Assembly (NCBI GenBank): GCA_023548195.1
Contig: JAJHZJ010000268.1
Coordinates: 3,015,266-3,079,265 of the forward strand
Source of the DNA: Bettongia penicillata ogilbyi
Taxonomy: Eukaryota > Chordata > Mammalia > Diprotodontia > Potoroidae
Direction of reading: 5' to 3'
DNA: 64,000 nucleotides
Part shown: piece after piece, positions 33,961 to 46,265 of the stretch
Layout: each line of letters begins with the position of its first letter
Numbering within the stretch: the first letter of the stretch is position 1
Made by a program: the position numbers and the translations under genes
The notes under the pieces: model-generated
The model's database searches: none
Told to the model about the DNA's origin: nothing
Seen by the model: only the letters and a program-made list of their open reading frames with translations

Positions 33961-34689
33961 CTTCTTAAAACTGAATCTTACTCATTTTTGCTTGCCCTTT
34001 TCCATTGTGGTATAAACAAACGCTCTGACTCTAAATTACCTACATACTCTTTACATGAAACCTCTAAAAACCTCAGATTGTAGCTTTATTTGGAAAAGGG
34101 GGGGGTTCTACTTCTTATGGGATGGGAGGATGGTTCTAAGGTATGAGACATAAGGAAGAAGGGGCAAAAGCAGGACAGAGGGGAGGGAAGCCTGAGACTA
34201 TTGCCTAGAACATACTCTAGTCTCCAGACATAATTTTTTTCAGGATAAAGTAAGAATCCTAGTCACCCCTCATCTTCTAACTGATCTTTTATACATACTT
34301 GCCCCCCAATACAAGACCTGCAGTTTTCCACATCCATACCTTGAATATTATCTACCTTATGGTGATTAAATTAAAAATACATGAATTTCATAATATAGAA
34401 TTTTGCCCAAGGCATCTATATTTTCTCCACTATTTGGTATGGTTATTTCCTCTTTTTCTATGCAAAGGCTCTTTCAACATCTTTGAAGAAATGGGTTTAG
34501 AAAGAGGGAAGGAGAAAGCGAAGAATATATGGCTTGTTTTCTGGATGACAGCAACAGCTGTAGTCACGCTGCTCTTATAATGATGTGACAATCTCCAGGA
34601 TTAACTTCAGATATTCATTCTTATCTTAAGAGGGAAAAGACAGAAGAAGAAAGAGTGGTAAAGATGTCTCTATACTCTTGCAGGAACAA
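33961..34689. other. Unassigned sequence
   Basis: No gene or recognised repeat. A G8 run lies near 34,099. Confidence 0.35.
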
Positions 34690-35010
34690 AAACATCAGTC
34701 AATCAAAAAAACATTTTTGATATTTTGTGCCAGGCACCGTGCTAAGTATAGACCAGAAATTAAGCAGTCACTGCCCTGAAGGAGTTTACATTCTAATGGG
34801 GAGGATCACAAGCCCATGTAGAAGTAAAGGAGATATAAAACATATATACCACAAATACAAAGAAGTTACACATACAGTAGTTTGGGAGGGAAGGCACTGG
34901 GTGAAATGAGGATGGGGGGTAGAGGAGGAAGGAAAGGCTTCATGTGGAGTTTGAGTTGTGCCTTAAGGAAAGAGAAGGATTCCATGAGGTGGGGGAGGAG
35001 AGGTTGGGAC
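34690..35010 (+). mobile_element. 'CATTTATTAAG' family repeat
   Basis: GTGCCAGGCACCGTGCTAAG, CTGCCCTGAAGGAGTTTACA and GGAAGGCACTGGGTGAA, GGCTTCATGTGGAGTTTGAG match the order of the copy at 11.1 kb. Confidence 0.6.
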
Positions 35011-35304
35011 AGAAGAACAAATGAACAGAGAAACAGACTGTGATTTCATTATGAGAAGACATTTGCCATGAAGGATAAATATCTCTCCAAGGAGGAGGCT
35101 TTGCCCCAGCTTTTCCTATTACATGGCTCTAAGCTTGCTCTCTGCCCTGAGGCAAAAAGTGAAACACACTTACTGGTCAAGTTATCATGCTCATTCCTAC
35201 CAGATATTGTTCTGAAGAAAAAACAAGTTCTCTATTCTGTGGATTGAAAACACATACGTAGGCACAAGTGGGCACACACAGATTCGCAAACAAACCCTAA
35301 TGAG
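35011..35304. other. Unassigned sequence
   Basis: No gene or recognised repeat. A short CACA-rich run is near 35,270. Confidence 0.35.
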
Positions 35305-35705
35305 TCAATCCATCCATCAACAACATTTATTAAGTGTCTGACCTGTGTTAGACATTCTTCTCAGTGCTAAGGATGAAAGAGACAAAGTGAAAGAGTCCCT
35401 TCTCCCAGGCTGGGACTTTCATTCTACAAGGGAAGTAGGGAATAAACATTTATATTGCACCTACTATGTGCCAGGCATTGATCTAAGTGCTTTTTTTACT
35501 TATGTTGTCTCATTTGATCCTTATAAAAAACCTTCAAGGTAGGTGCCATTATTATCCCCATTTTCTAGTTGAGAAAAGCAAGGCAGAAAGACCTTAAGTG
35601 ACTTCCCAGGATCACACAGATATTGAAGGTTTGAGGCTGAATTGGAACTCAAGTCTTCCCAACTTTAGGCCCAGTACTTTAGCTATTGATCCATTAGTTG
35701 CATCA
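35305..35705 (+). mobile_element. 'CATTTATTAAG' fragment followed by a CORE-SINE
   Basis: 35,315-35,435 has CAACAACATTTATTAAGTGT. The CORE-SINE at 35,440-35,705 has CCTACTATGTGCCAGGCATT, GTGCCATTATTATCCCCATT and ACTTCCCAGGATCACACAGA. Confidence 0.65.
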
Positions 35706-35784
35706 CATAGGAGTGGATTTCCAGTAAGCCATCCAAGGCTCAATTTCCAACCCTACTAATACTGTAAGTACTACTGAGGCAAGT

Positions 35785-36470
35785 CTATCACCGAGTGGTA
35801 TGGAAGTAAGAAGACTGACAAGTCAGAGAATGTAGCTTCAAATCTCGCCTCTGTGGCTTACTATCTATGTAATGTTGTACAGGTCATTTCTGGGCTTGGA
35901 ATCAGAAAACTCTTTCAAACTCAGCCTCAGACAATTAATAGCTATGTAACTGTGGGCAAGTCATTTAACTCTGTTAGCCTCAGTTTCTTCATCTGTAAAA
36001 TGAGCTGGAGAAGGAAATGGCAAACCACTCTATTATCTTTGCCAAGAAAACTCCAGATGGGGTCACAAAGGGTCAGACATGATTGAAACAAGTGACCACT
36101 ACAGCAACAATAAGCATTTATATAGTACTATAAATACATTTATATAGTACCGTAAGGTTTTGGGAGGTACTTAACATATCTCATTTGATCTTTCCAACAA
36201 CCCTGGAGGTAGGTGCTAGTATTATCTCTATTTTGCAGTTGAGGAAACTGAGAATGAATGAAGTTAAGTTACTTTCCCACAATCACACAATAAGCATGTA
36301 GCTGAGGCAGGATTCAAACTCAGGGCCTATTGACTCCAACTTTGAGTCTTTATTCACCGTATGACTCCTTGGAGCCTTAGTTCTCTACTGTGACAAATTC
36401 TCTCATAATGAAAAGTTTGGACTATATCTTTAAATCTACTTTGAGTTCTAAATCCTATCATTTTAGGATT
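35785..36470 (+). mobile_element. THER1/MIR-type SINE holding a tRNA-SINE and a CORE-SINE
   Basis: The outer SINE is in two parts: 35,790-35,884 (GAGTGGTATGGAAGTAAGAA, GCTTCAAATCTCGCCTCTG) and 36,373-36,470 (CTTAGTTCTCTACTGTGAC, GTTCTAAATCCTATCATTT). Between them are a sense tRNA-headed SINE (35,885-36,110, TGAGCTGGAGAAGGAAATGG) and a sense CORE-SINE (36,105-36,370, AACAACCCTGGAGGTAGGTG). Confidence 0.65.
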
Positions 36471-36625
36471 ACAGGATCAGAACTAGAAAGGGCATCAGAA
36501 GCCTACTCCCCCAATTTAAGATGAGGAAACCAAAGCCAAGGTAGGATACATAACTTTCTTGAGGATATTCACATCCACAGTGGGATTGTAACTCAGAACT
36601 ACTGACTGCAGATACACTGCTCTTT
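36471..36625 (+). mobile_element. MIR3-like SINE
   Basis: AGAACTAGAAAGGGCATCAG, AGATGAGGAAACCAAAGCCA and GTAACTCAGAACTACTGACT support it. Confidence 0.6.
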
Positions 36626-37379
36626 CTAAGGAAAAAAAGAGTTTTATTTTACCTGCTCTAATCCTCTATCCTATTTGTACACTTTGGTCCTAATGAAGAA
36701 GAGTTAATATGTTGCTTATAACTTAGGTTTGCTTAGCATTGGGAGATTAGGGCAAAAATCCCAATTTCGGATGTAGCTGAAGATTGCAGAAGTCCTTTTT
36801 TGAACCTGGATCTAGTTAATGGACTCATTATTGGGTTTTTAAACTTATACTGTTGTTACTATTATTACTACCTTTAGAACTGAGGGGAAATGATTATATT
36901 TTCTTCATTCTTAAAGTATACACACACTTTAAGATAATGAACCATTTTTTAATCTACTAAAATTAGTCTTGGAAAGGATGTAAACTTCACATCTCCCATA
37001 AAAGTTGGCCATTAGTCACTCAAACGCCCAGAAAACTGAGGCTTACCTATTACATTGAATTTCTTCAAGTTTTTAATTGGTCTTGGCATTTCTGTGCATA
37101 GAAGTAAATGCCAAAAGAAGATCTAATGAGGGGTAATAGAAACCTACACACAAATTTTCGCTTTCTGAGGAAATCCTCCAATTGAAGGATTAGACATAAG
37201 GAAACCAAAGAATACAGAAGCTGTCCAAAATAAAAGAACACTTCAGGAATTATGGTAGTCATGCCTAGACCACACAATTAAATTAGCAAAGATTAAAGTT
37301 TTTGTCAATTCAATTTACAACTTGTTGCCATTACCTTCCTGTGCCAGATAGCAAGATCATGTCCAGGAAAGGACGAAAG
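36626..37379. other. Unassigned sequence
   Basis: No gene or recognised repeat is seen. Confidence 0.35.
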
Positions 37380-37500
37380 CATGAATCAATCAATCCACCA
37401 TCAATACTTTGTTAAATGTTAACTATGTGTCACATGATGAATGTACAAAGAAAACAAAATAATTTCTGCCTGCTAGGGCTTACATACTTTAATTTTAAAA
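37380..37500 (+). mobile_element. 'CATTTATTAAG' family fragment
   Basis: GAATCAATCAATCCACCATC and the following TTGTTAAATGTTAACTATG, GGGCTTACATACTTTAA are a worn copy. Confidence 0.45.
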
Positions 37501-37516
37501 AACTAAGTGGAAAACA

Positions 37517-37690
37517 GTGCTGTAGGCGGTTCAATGGATAGAGCCCTGGAGGCAGGAGAACCTGAGTTAAAATCTTGACCCAGGCACTTACTAGCTATGT
37601 AACCCCGGGCAAGTCACTTAACCCTGATTGTCTCCAAAAGAAAAAAAATAGAAAAGAAAAAAAGAAAGAAAGAGAGAAAAAGAGAAAGAG
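37517..37690 (+). mobile_element. tRNA-headed SINE with perfect 16-bp target-site duplication
   Basis: The 16-bp word AACTAAGTGGAAAACA occurs at 37,501-37,516 and again at 37,691-37,706. Between them lies a SINE head (GGCGGTTCAATGGATAGAGC), a GCACTTACTAGCTATGTAAC block, GTCACTTAACCCTGATTGTC and a long A-rich GAAA tail. The perfect duplication suggests a comparatively recent insertion. Confidence 0.85.
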
Positions 37691-37706
37691 AACTAAGTGG
37701 AAAACA

Positions 37707-38084
37707 AAACGATTCAATTTATTTTTACATTGGAACTGTCATACACAGTATACCATAATATACATTTACAAAGAGGATTTGTCATAAAGCTAATGTGAAG
37801 GGGGGATGGAAGGCTGGTTTAGAAATGACTTTTCAACAGAACAACTGGTTCAGTTTTATGGTAAGAAAAGGGAGAAAACTCCAGAAAAATGAGGTAGCCT
37901 GATCCTCTTTTTTCATACGTTCTACTCTTTTTCTTCATTCTCCCTGATCTCAGTCAGGAATCAGTTACAGAATGTCTTCACATGTTGCAGTATCCTTCTT
38001 CCTTTTCATCGTGATTCTTCTCTACTAGAGACAGGATCCTCAAACTCTCTACCTTTAGGGATACCCTCCATGGTGTTTTGTTAT
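37707..38084. other. Unassigned sequence
   Basis: No gene or recognised repeat is seen. Confidence 0.35.
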
Positions 38085-38160
38085 CATGTCAGACCCCTGT
38101 TATACTAACATGCTCCTGGCTCATAATAAACATTTAATAAATGTTTACCAACCAACTTAC
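38085..38160 (+). mobile_element. L2 3' end
   Basis: GCTCCTGGCTCATAATAAAC and TTTAATAAATGTTTACCAAC. Confidence 0.5.
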
Positions 38161-39386
38161 CACCTGCCCTTGAAAATATGCTTCTGAAAGGAGAAAACTC
38201 CTTGGATTCAGTCATCCTAGAACACACAGAGGCTGATGGAGTCTTCCTAGCTCTGAGAAACTGAGGTCAAAGCATACTAGTTGTACTATACATACAAGTT
38301 TCTTGATTGCTTTTTATATCGGGGGTGGGTTATTAATTTCACCTTTGAAAAAGAACTCATAGATACTTCATAGAATTTTCCATTCCAGACATCTGCTTGT
38401 CCTTACTTGGCAGGAAATGCAAAAGGTTGAAGGCTGTGAGATTGAGGAGCTTACATTCAAATAGAATTGCTCTATGAAGAGGATGATAAGCCCACTACCA
38501 CTGCAGACCCTGTTAGACCTCTTGGGCTTATTGATCATATCAATCATTTGCTGTCATTCCATCTAGTGTCAGATCTTGGCTTCAGATTGAATCCATAGAA
38601 CTCAGGAACTTGAAGAATAACACACACACACATACACACACCACACCCTGGAACATTCATATTTGGTCTCTTCATTAGAAGGGATGGTCATATTCATGCA
38701 CTGACATACAGCTTCACAGAATTGCCCATATACCCAATGAATATCTCATCAAAAAGGGTATTCCCTCTAGTCATGCAGATAGAAACTCATCTATGGGAGC
38801 CTTTCCAAGAATCCTAAGATTCTTGTATACATCTTCCTATTAATTTGTCACAGGGAAAGAATCCCATGTCCTGAAGCCTTTCCTCAAGTTCTGACATTGA
38901 AAGGATGGAGCTGTTCTTCAATTACTCTTGCCTCATGACAGTTCATTCTTCTTTTTCTCCTTCTTCTTGTTCTTCTTCCCACCTCCTCCCATCCTCTGAC
39001 TTCTTCGACATATCACTGACAACATGCTTTTACTCTGCTTTATCCTAATTCCTTATTTATAGTGTACTATAGTATATTCACATTCATCATAAAACTCTAT
39101 TACACTTTGAGTGATACTCTTTAAGTTCTTTGGTGATTAGTATTCCACAATTTACAGAGAGATAATATTGGAATCATATTGGAATTTTAAAAGATGAGCC
39201 TTTGCTTTAGAGAAAATCTTTGGGTCATTAAAAAAAGCTGTACACCTTTGCAGAGGCAATCCAGCCTACCCTTCTCTTCCTCTTTAAATTTGGGTACTCA
39301 ACTCATTTTCTAATTTCTGTGTTTGTCCACAATCCCCCTCACCTTTGTCTTTCCCTGTCTCTGTCTCTCTCTTTATATCTCTCTCT

Positions 39387-39387
<1 letters not shown>
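38161..39387. other. Unassigned sequence
   Basis: No gene or recognised repeat. A small CA run lies at 38,620-38,645 and a CTT-rich stretch at 38,945-38,985. Confidence 0.35.

Positions 39388-39420
<33 letters not shown>
39388..39420. repeat. (CA)n microsatellite
   Basis: A 33-bp pure CA run, preceded by CT-rich sequence. Confidence 0.95.
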
Positions 39421-39422
<2 letters not shown>

Positions 39423-39477
39423 TCTTTCTGTCTCTATCTATCTAGCTTCACAGAGGATAAATGATTTTGTATCAAAA

Positions 39478-39784
39478 GATCACAGACATAAGAGCTAAAA
39501 GGGACTTTAGAAAGCACCTAGTCCTAACATCTTATTTTGCAGATGGAGATTTGCTCAAGGTCACAGTTTTTGATTGTATCAGGGTGAACCTAAATTTTTC
39601 TTCAACACCAGGCTTCCCTCTCAACTGAATAAACAAATGAAGGTCATTGTTCATAACAACATGGAATTTTAGAGTTGGAAGGGACAACAGTAGTCACATG
39701 ATCAAATTCATACTGGAAAAAGAATACCTTTAACAACATATTTGGACATGTTGTCAACCAGACTCATCTTGATGATTCTGTGTA

Positions 39785-39816
<32 letters not shown>

Positions 39817-40060
39817 GGAGGGGGAGGGATATTGAGGGGAAACATATTAACTCCCAAGAAACTCATTACATTTGGAAACATTCTAATAGTTAAGAAATTT
39901 TTCTTTATATCAAATCTACTCTGATTTTAACCTTTACCTTCTACTCAAAAGTTTTATGAGTCATTAACAAAATGAAAAGAAAAAAAGTCTTCAGTTGCCC
40001 AGACATGATTCTATTTCCAGTATTGCTTCTCAGCTAAACTGAACGACACTGGAAATCTGG
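39478..40060. mobile_element. MIR3-like SINE (+) then antisense L3 3' end (-)
   Basis: 39,478-39,630 has AGAGCTAAAAGGGACTTTAG and CAGATGGAGATTTGCTCAAG. 39,655-40,060 reads as antisense L3 (TAGTTAAGAAATTTTTCTTT, TATCAAATCTACTCTGATT, CAGCTAAACTGAACGACAC), interrupted by a TG run at 39,787-39,814. Confidence 0.5.
39787..39814. repeat. (TG)n microsatellite
   Basis: Pure TG run followed by GGGAGGGGG. Confidence 0.93.
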
Positions 40061-41149
40061 CTGTTCTTTTGATTTAGTTTCTTCTGTGTTTATGATCCTT
40101 TTCTCCGGTATTCATGTCTCTCTCCCTGAATCCATACTTCACCTATCCTTAATGAAAATAAAAAGCTAGCACTGGAATGCAAAGAAGGGGATAGACTTCT
40201 CTCAAGCCGTGGAGGGTGTTTCATGCTCCATAGAGGGTATATAAAAGCTTGAACATTTGTATACAAATTGAATGAGCATGCAAATCACTAATCTGATACT
40301 AAAAAGGCATAGCAATGATCTTGAAAATTGCATTTAAGGAAAAAAAATGACAGTATCATGTTGACAGACACAAAAGAACTTTGATGAAAGCAGCTGTTAA
40401 ATTGTTAATTCAACATAAAGATGGAGTTGATGATTCAAAAATGATCAAGTAGATGGCAGATACACCAAGTTGTGAATAGCAAAGGCTGTGCAGCATTCAT
40501 CCCCATCCACTGCTATAATTGGGAGTTGCAGTCTATTTGCGTTAGTAGAACTGTTAATAAGGGGCATAAGCCAAGGAAAATGGTTTGAAAATTTCCAGGT
40601 GGTTTTATCACTCAGGAAAGTCTTACCTCATGTTTGAGTGAGGTCATGTCAGTTCACAAAGTTAGAATGATTTACGATCTTTCTCAGATCTCTCCACTAA
40701 AGTCCTCTGCCTATGCTTCACTAGGATTTGAAGGGGTCTCTTGATTCTCAAAGTACAAGTTGTAGAGCACATGCTCTGCCAGGTCCTACCTGGAGAAATG
40801 CTCTAAAAGTAAACTCAGTAATCAATTTTGTTCCTTTTCTGACTAACAGCCTGACTACGTTCAGAAAGGTTTATCACAAGAGGATTGGCTTCTAGGGTTG
40901 TTTTTTTCAGCCACGATGGATTCATGCATTGCATCTACTATAAGTCATGTATGTATTTTGACTTATAGTGAAAGGAGTAAGTGGGAAGAAAGACTTCATA
41001 GATTCACAAGGATATTGGAGGAAGTATCTTTCTTCCTTCAACTCTGACAATATCCATTCGATCTCCAGAATCATTGAGATTCTCAGAAAATGGTCAAACA
41101 TCATCCACTTAGACTGACTTACTTGCTTTTCTTTATTCATGACATTATA
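40061..41149. other. Repeat-free block
   Basis: No gene or recognised repeat. An octamer ATGCAAAT lies at 40,278-40,285. Candidate single-copy or regulatory sequence, by inference only. Confidence 0.35.
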
Positions 41150-41515
41150 CCTCTTGCCTTTGTGCTTTGCAAAAAGGCACAATCCCTGGAAGACGTTCTT
41201 TTTCACTTCTACCCCAGGAAATCTCTAATTTCCTTCAGGGGTTAAGAGGGGTCATCTCTTTCAATCAGTCTTTCCTGATTCCTCCAACTGTTAATGCACC
41301 AACCCCTCCCTGCACCCAGAATCCTTTTGAATTTTGTATATGTCCTATACTTACTTGCTAGCAAGTATCATGTAGCTCTACCACTTCCCCTCCTCCCTCA
41401 AAAAAGTAAGCACCTAAAGGGTAGGAACTGTCTCACTTTTGAATTTGGGCTTCAGGGTCTAGCATAACGTTTGGTTGCATAGCAGGTATTTAATAAATGC
41501 TTGTTGAGCGAGGGT
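41150..41515 (+). mobile_element. L2: ORF2 C-terminal end and 3' UTR
   Basis: AATCAGTCTTTCCTGATTCC is the GRPF/KPFPDS-type end of L2 ORF2. AAGGGTAGGAACTGTCTCAC and GTATTTAATAAATGCTTGTT complete the 3' UTR. Confidence 0.75.
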
Positions 41516-42387
41516 TTTAGCTTAAATCTATTGTTCAAAAACTTAGTACTTTCTTAACAATCACCCTGGCTACAAGGAGTAATGCAAAGGGTACTGATCT
41601 TGGGACCATAGAGATATTTCTGGAAGGGAGGGACTCCATCAAATCTAATTCCCCAATATTACTGGAAAAGAAAATGAGGATCAAAGAGCCAAAGTAATCT
41701 GACAGGAGTAACCTAGTTAGTTCGAAATAGCAGCAAGACTAAAATCCAATTGAATTCCAAATTTACCACTAATCCTACTCTATATTTCTGCTCTCCTGTT
41801 CACTGCCTGTGTGACCATGAAATCTCCTTGATGTTGGAATAATTCTTAACACCAGAACTCATATATTTTGAATTCAAGCTAATATTCTTTCCCTTACACC
41901 AAGACACTAAAATTACTGGTGAGGATTACTGGTAAGACATAGCACATGAAGAGGTATAACTAATACTAGAATATTAGAAATAGAGAGATCATTTTAAAGT
42001 TTGAAGTGGATTATTTTAGAGTGAATAAAAGGAAATACTCTTTTACATGGTATGTCCAAAATGCATGGAATTCCTGTAGCTCCCCTTAACTACTACTGTC
42101 AAGTTCACCACGGTTGTTTGGAAGTCATATACTATTCACTTCAAGGTCTAAGTCCTTATGATATGTTATTCTATGAGACTATATAAAAATGCAGACGTTC
42201 AATAACAATACCAGAATAAAACAACCAAGACACAAAGTAATGTAAATAGAAATGAAAAGAATTTTTTGTCTCTTTTAAAAATAAGAGTACAATTGCTTAC
42301 TTTTACAGCAGAAGTATAATATAAAATCCTTCAACATTCCAATCACCCCTACATGGTAGGAGAGCACCTAAACTACTAGGCATACAT
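41516..42387. other. Unassigned sequence
   Basis: No gene. Weak MIR-like words are present near 41,640-41,740 (GGAAAAGAAAATGAGGATC). Confidence 0.35.
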
Positions 42388-42592
42388 AGGCAGTATGGTG
42401 GATACAGCACTGAGCCTGGAGTTCAAATCTCTCAGACATTTACTAGGCATGTGATCTTGGGCAAGTCACTTAACCCTCTTTTCCTCAGTTTTTCATTTGC
42501 AAAATGAACTGAAGGAAATGGCAAATGTCTTTGTCAAGAAAATTCTGACATGAAAATTAGACATGACTGAAACAACTGAACAACAAAACAGA
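42388..42592 (+). mobile_element. tRNA-headed SINE with RTE-type tail
   Basis: GGCAGTATGGTGGATACAGC, TCTTGGGCAAGTCACTTAAC and GACATGACTGAAACAACTGA span head to tail. Confidence 0.8.
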
Positions 42593-43274
42593 AACTTTAG
42601 AATTCATAGTTATGTTGGTATATACTTCAAGTTACATGCCTTCTCTTTCTTAGAGTGTTTACTTATTAAAGTTTTTATAATCTTTAAGCTTCATCATCAT
42701 CACCGTTACCGCCACCTCCATCATTATTGTTACATCGTTGCTATTGGGAGTCCTATAGTTTGGACTGAGGAATAGTTGAAAGCCCTTCCCTACTTATCAC
42801 CATGACCATAATGACCCATGGAGTTATCTTCTTTCTTCTATCTATCTAACTCTTCTTGTCTGATTACTATCCCCATGTTTTCTTTGCTCCAACTTTTTAA
42901 AACTACCATAATGTTGAATTTTTCTCTAATAGAGCGTACACCGATTGATGCCTGCATACTACAGGCTCTTTCACAGCCCATGTATTGCGAAAGAGGTGCT
43001 ACTAAGAATCTCTTCCAGTAAGGTATACTCTCTTAGCCTGTAGTACTATGGGAAATGAAGTCCTATATGGGCATTCCTTCTGTTTAGAAAAGAAGGGGAA
43101 ATATAAGCACCAACTTTTGATCAGTTCATGGATGTATATGCATACATGAATGGTTGATGATAAAAACATATTCATTTCTATGATCACCTAATAGGAAAAA
43201 TGGGTACAGAGGATCCATACATTTTAAAAAGGAGGGAAATATTGAGAATGGGACCTAGCCAGACATCAGATCCT
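42593..43274. other. Unassigned sequence
   Basis: No gene. A short CATCAT/CCACC-type tract lies at 42,690-42,735. Confidence 0.35.
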
Positions 43275-43480
43275 AGTTAAGTATGATGTAGCAGAAAAAG
43301 GCCTAGATTTGGAATTAGAAGACCTGGATTCAATTCTAGCTTTGAAGCTTTCCATTTGTGGACAAGTAATTTTTCATCTTTGGTAGAATTTCTTCTCTAG
43401 GCTTCATTTTTATTTTCTGTGAAATTAAGGAGTAAAGATTTCTGATCCTATAGTCATCAATCATGACTCTATGATGTTAT
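43275..43480 (+). mobile_element. THER1/MIR-type SINE
   Basis: GTAGCAGAAAAAGGCCTAGA, GACCTGGATTCAATTCTAGC and TCATGACTCTATGATG. Confidence 0.6.
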
Positions 43481-46265
43481 GGATCTAAGTCAAACAGTTG
43501 CTTTAACAGGAGGTATTCCTGTCCTTTGCCTTTGATCCTTTGACTCTTAGATATCTTGGACTCTTCACTTTGATAATGTTCACTTATTCTTGACTTACCT
43601 ACCTGGATCTTTCTCTTGGCTTTGTGAATTTAAAATTCCACCAGGATGATATCTCTTGAAGTCGATGTTAGCTAAAGATTCCTGAGAGTGGCTTGACTTA
43701 TTTTTATCATCTTAGTTTCTCTTCTACTCAGGTTGATAATCACTAGTTCCCACCTGCTCCAAAATAATATTCAGATAAAAGAGCTTACTTACCTTTCTGC
43801 ACTTTATGATTTTCCTTGGAATGTGTCTTATTGCTGTAGGTAACCCCTCTCACCCTAGGTTCCCTATGAATATGAGAGTTGGGGGAGAGGAGAGCAATGA
43901 GCTCTGGGCACCAGGGAGTAGGCAGAAGTATGCCAAAGAGTTGTGTCTGCCTCCTAACTTTTTAAAATCCTGTAAGAGCTAATTATATGAAATGTTATTC
44001 ATATTATTACGATGATGACTAGGAACAATACTAATTTTTGCTTTTCAATAAGAAATATCAGACAGCCCAGACCAATTCCATCTAGTAGTCCATTTAGCCT
44101 GTCTCTGACTGTGCCACCATGGGAAATTGAGGAAGAAAACATGACTTCACTGAAAATAGTCTGCCCAAATATTCAGATTTCCTTTAGTAAACAAAATAAA
44201 ATCCATAACAATTATCTGTGTAGAGCATGTGACAAGAGGCACTTTGACATAATTAAAAAGATTGAAGGAAAATGTACAAATCTCCTTGTGGAAGGTATGA
44301 GCATCACTGTCAGACATTTCATTGGACAGTTTGTTCTAGCATTAATAAAATCTTTTTTGGTGTAGTATGAATGAACACTATGATTTGCATACTTGTTGGA
44401 CCATAGACTCCACACTAAAGATGATTGATTGAATCGTGTCATTTTGAGATTATTGTTTAAGCTGTGGCTTTTGTATGTGCAAGCTATAACACTAGAAATG
44501 ACATGTTAAAAGAAGGAAAACACGGAGAGGTGAAGAAGAAACATAGATTTCCCTAGAGTGAAATCTGCATGGCCAAATTATCCTATGTTCCTTCTAGCGG
44601 ACCATAGAGCCCAGGACAGAAACCATTGTGATGGAAACTAAAGAAACAATGGTGAAGCACTAACAAGAGTTCCTAGAATAGCAGAAGAATTCAGTAACCA
44701 AGCCTTCTACACAACACCAAGTTTTTGGGTCAGGCCTCCTGGATATAGAGGAATAGTTTTTGGACAATTACAAATCCTTGGATGAAGATTCATGAATGAA
44801 AATGCATAGTTCTTGGATAGTGTCAAGTTCCTGGACCAGGTGAATTTTGGGGAGAAAACTGGAACCAGAGTTTTGGATCAATCTTGGTATAAAGAACAAA
44901 TTTGGGCTTTAGTGTTCATTAGCTCTATGACTTATGTGGCCTAAATAGAACAAGAGAAAAGAAAATACCCATCCCCTAATGACCCTAAATACTTTCTCCC
45001 TTCAGGTGAGTTTCAATGATAGTTTAATATTATAAATCTGAAAAGTGTATAATCCTTTGGAGGTGACATTCACTTAAAGAATTCCCTTGACAATTTATCA
45101 GATCATGTTAATCCTTTCTTTATGTTCTTATATTATTATATTATATAAACCTTTTATTGTATTTGATGTATTATTTTGCCTTTTCTGAAGATATCTGGGA
45201 AAGATCTGTTTTCAGGTTTTTGGAGGAGAAATCCTAGATGAGCAAAAGCAGGTCTTTCTATATATTCCCAGGACAGTCATACTTAGAAATATGATCCAAA
45301 ATCATGTGCTCTGTGAAAAGCTTTCCCAGATTAAACCTGATTCATATATATCCAGAGATTCAGTTCTGACATACAATTTAGACAGGTATCATAATCTCTT
45401 TCTTCAGTGTTTCAAAGATTTGGGCCTCTATTTTTTTTTTTTTTGTGGAACAGTACTTTTACTGAAACAGATTTCTGATCTACCTTAAATAGTGGATGCT
45501 CTTCATAAGTTTCTATGTCTGAAAAAAATTAATAACCTGCTGGTCAGTCCTTAGTAAGAAGATTTTCTTCACTTAGAGAAGCTGACTCTTAGATAATAGA
45601 TACACAACTCTTTATTAAGATATATTTGAAGCCCTTCCAGTTGCATAGGTTCTACCTGCATTTTCAATTTTCAGGTCCAGCCTCTGACAATCAACAGTAA
45701 GCTTTGTGCCATACTGTAGCATCACAACAATATAGTCCTTTGCCCCAGTTAAGATGCCCATAAGAAATAACCTCTTAGAGAAGGTCCTTAAAGAATGACT
45801 CTGATGATTAGAGTTTTCCTATATTCTTTCATTGTGTCAGGCAAAGAAACTTTTTTTTTTTAAATATAGGCTTGTGGATGCTCCTTAAATTTTATCACTT
45901 TGTCAGTTGTCCACACAGCCTAAGCCTGAGATCAGTCTTATCTGACTTTGTGTAGTATTTCCTCCATTAGTATGTAATCAAAATCCATTTTCAGGAAGTA
46001 GGGTTCCTTCTACACATTATCATGGTCTATTTATCTTCATAATTCTTTATTACATCCTATTTTAGTGAGTTATTGAGGTATGAGAGTGACCTTGGCTTCT
46101 CAAAAGCTCTACTAGGGAAATACAAGTTTTGGCATGAACTACCTTGCTGGAAAGATATGGAAATATGACACCAGAAACAGATCCTGTCTATTTTCTGAGG
46201 ACCAGCCTAGCTAAGTACAGAGAGATTTATCTCCTTTGGCATAGACAGTCAGCCAGTAGGGCATA
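43481..46265. other. Unassigned sequence
   Basis: About 2.8 kb without a gene or a repeat I can name. The 117-codon frame at 44,012 has no domain. Degenerate copies of AGTTCTTGGAT/AGTTTTTGG occur four times between 44,720 and 44,845. Poly-T runs at 45,430 and poly-T/A at 45,852 may be old retrocopy tails. Confidence 0.4.

Noticed and set aside
44012..44365. 117-codon frame on the plus strand
   Set aside because: No recognised domain or repeat, no splice or promoter context. A frame of this length is expected by chance in 64 kb read in six frames.
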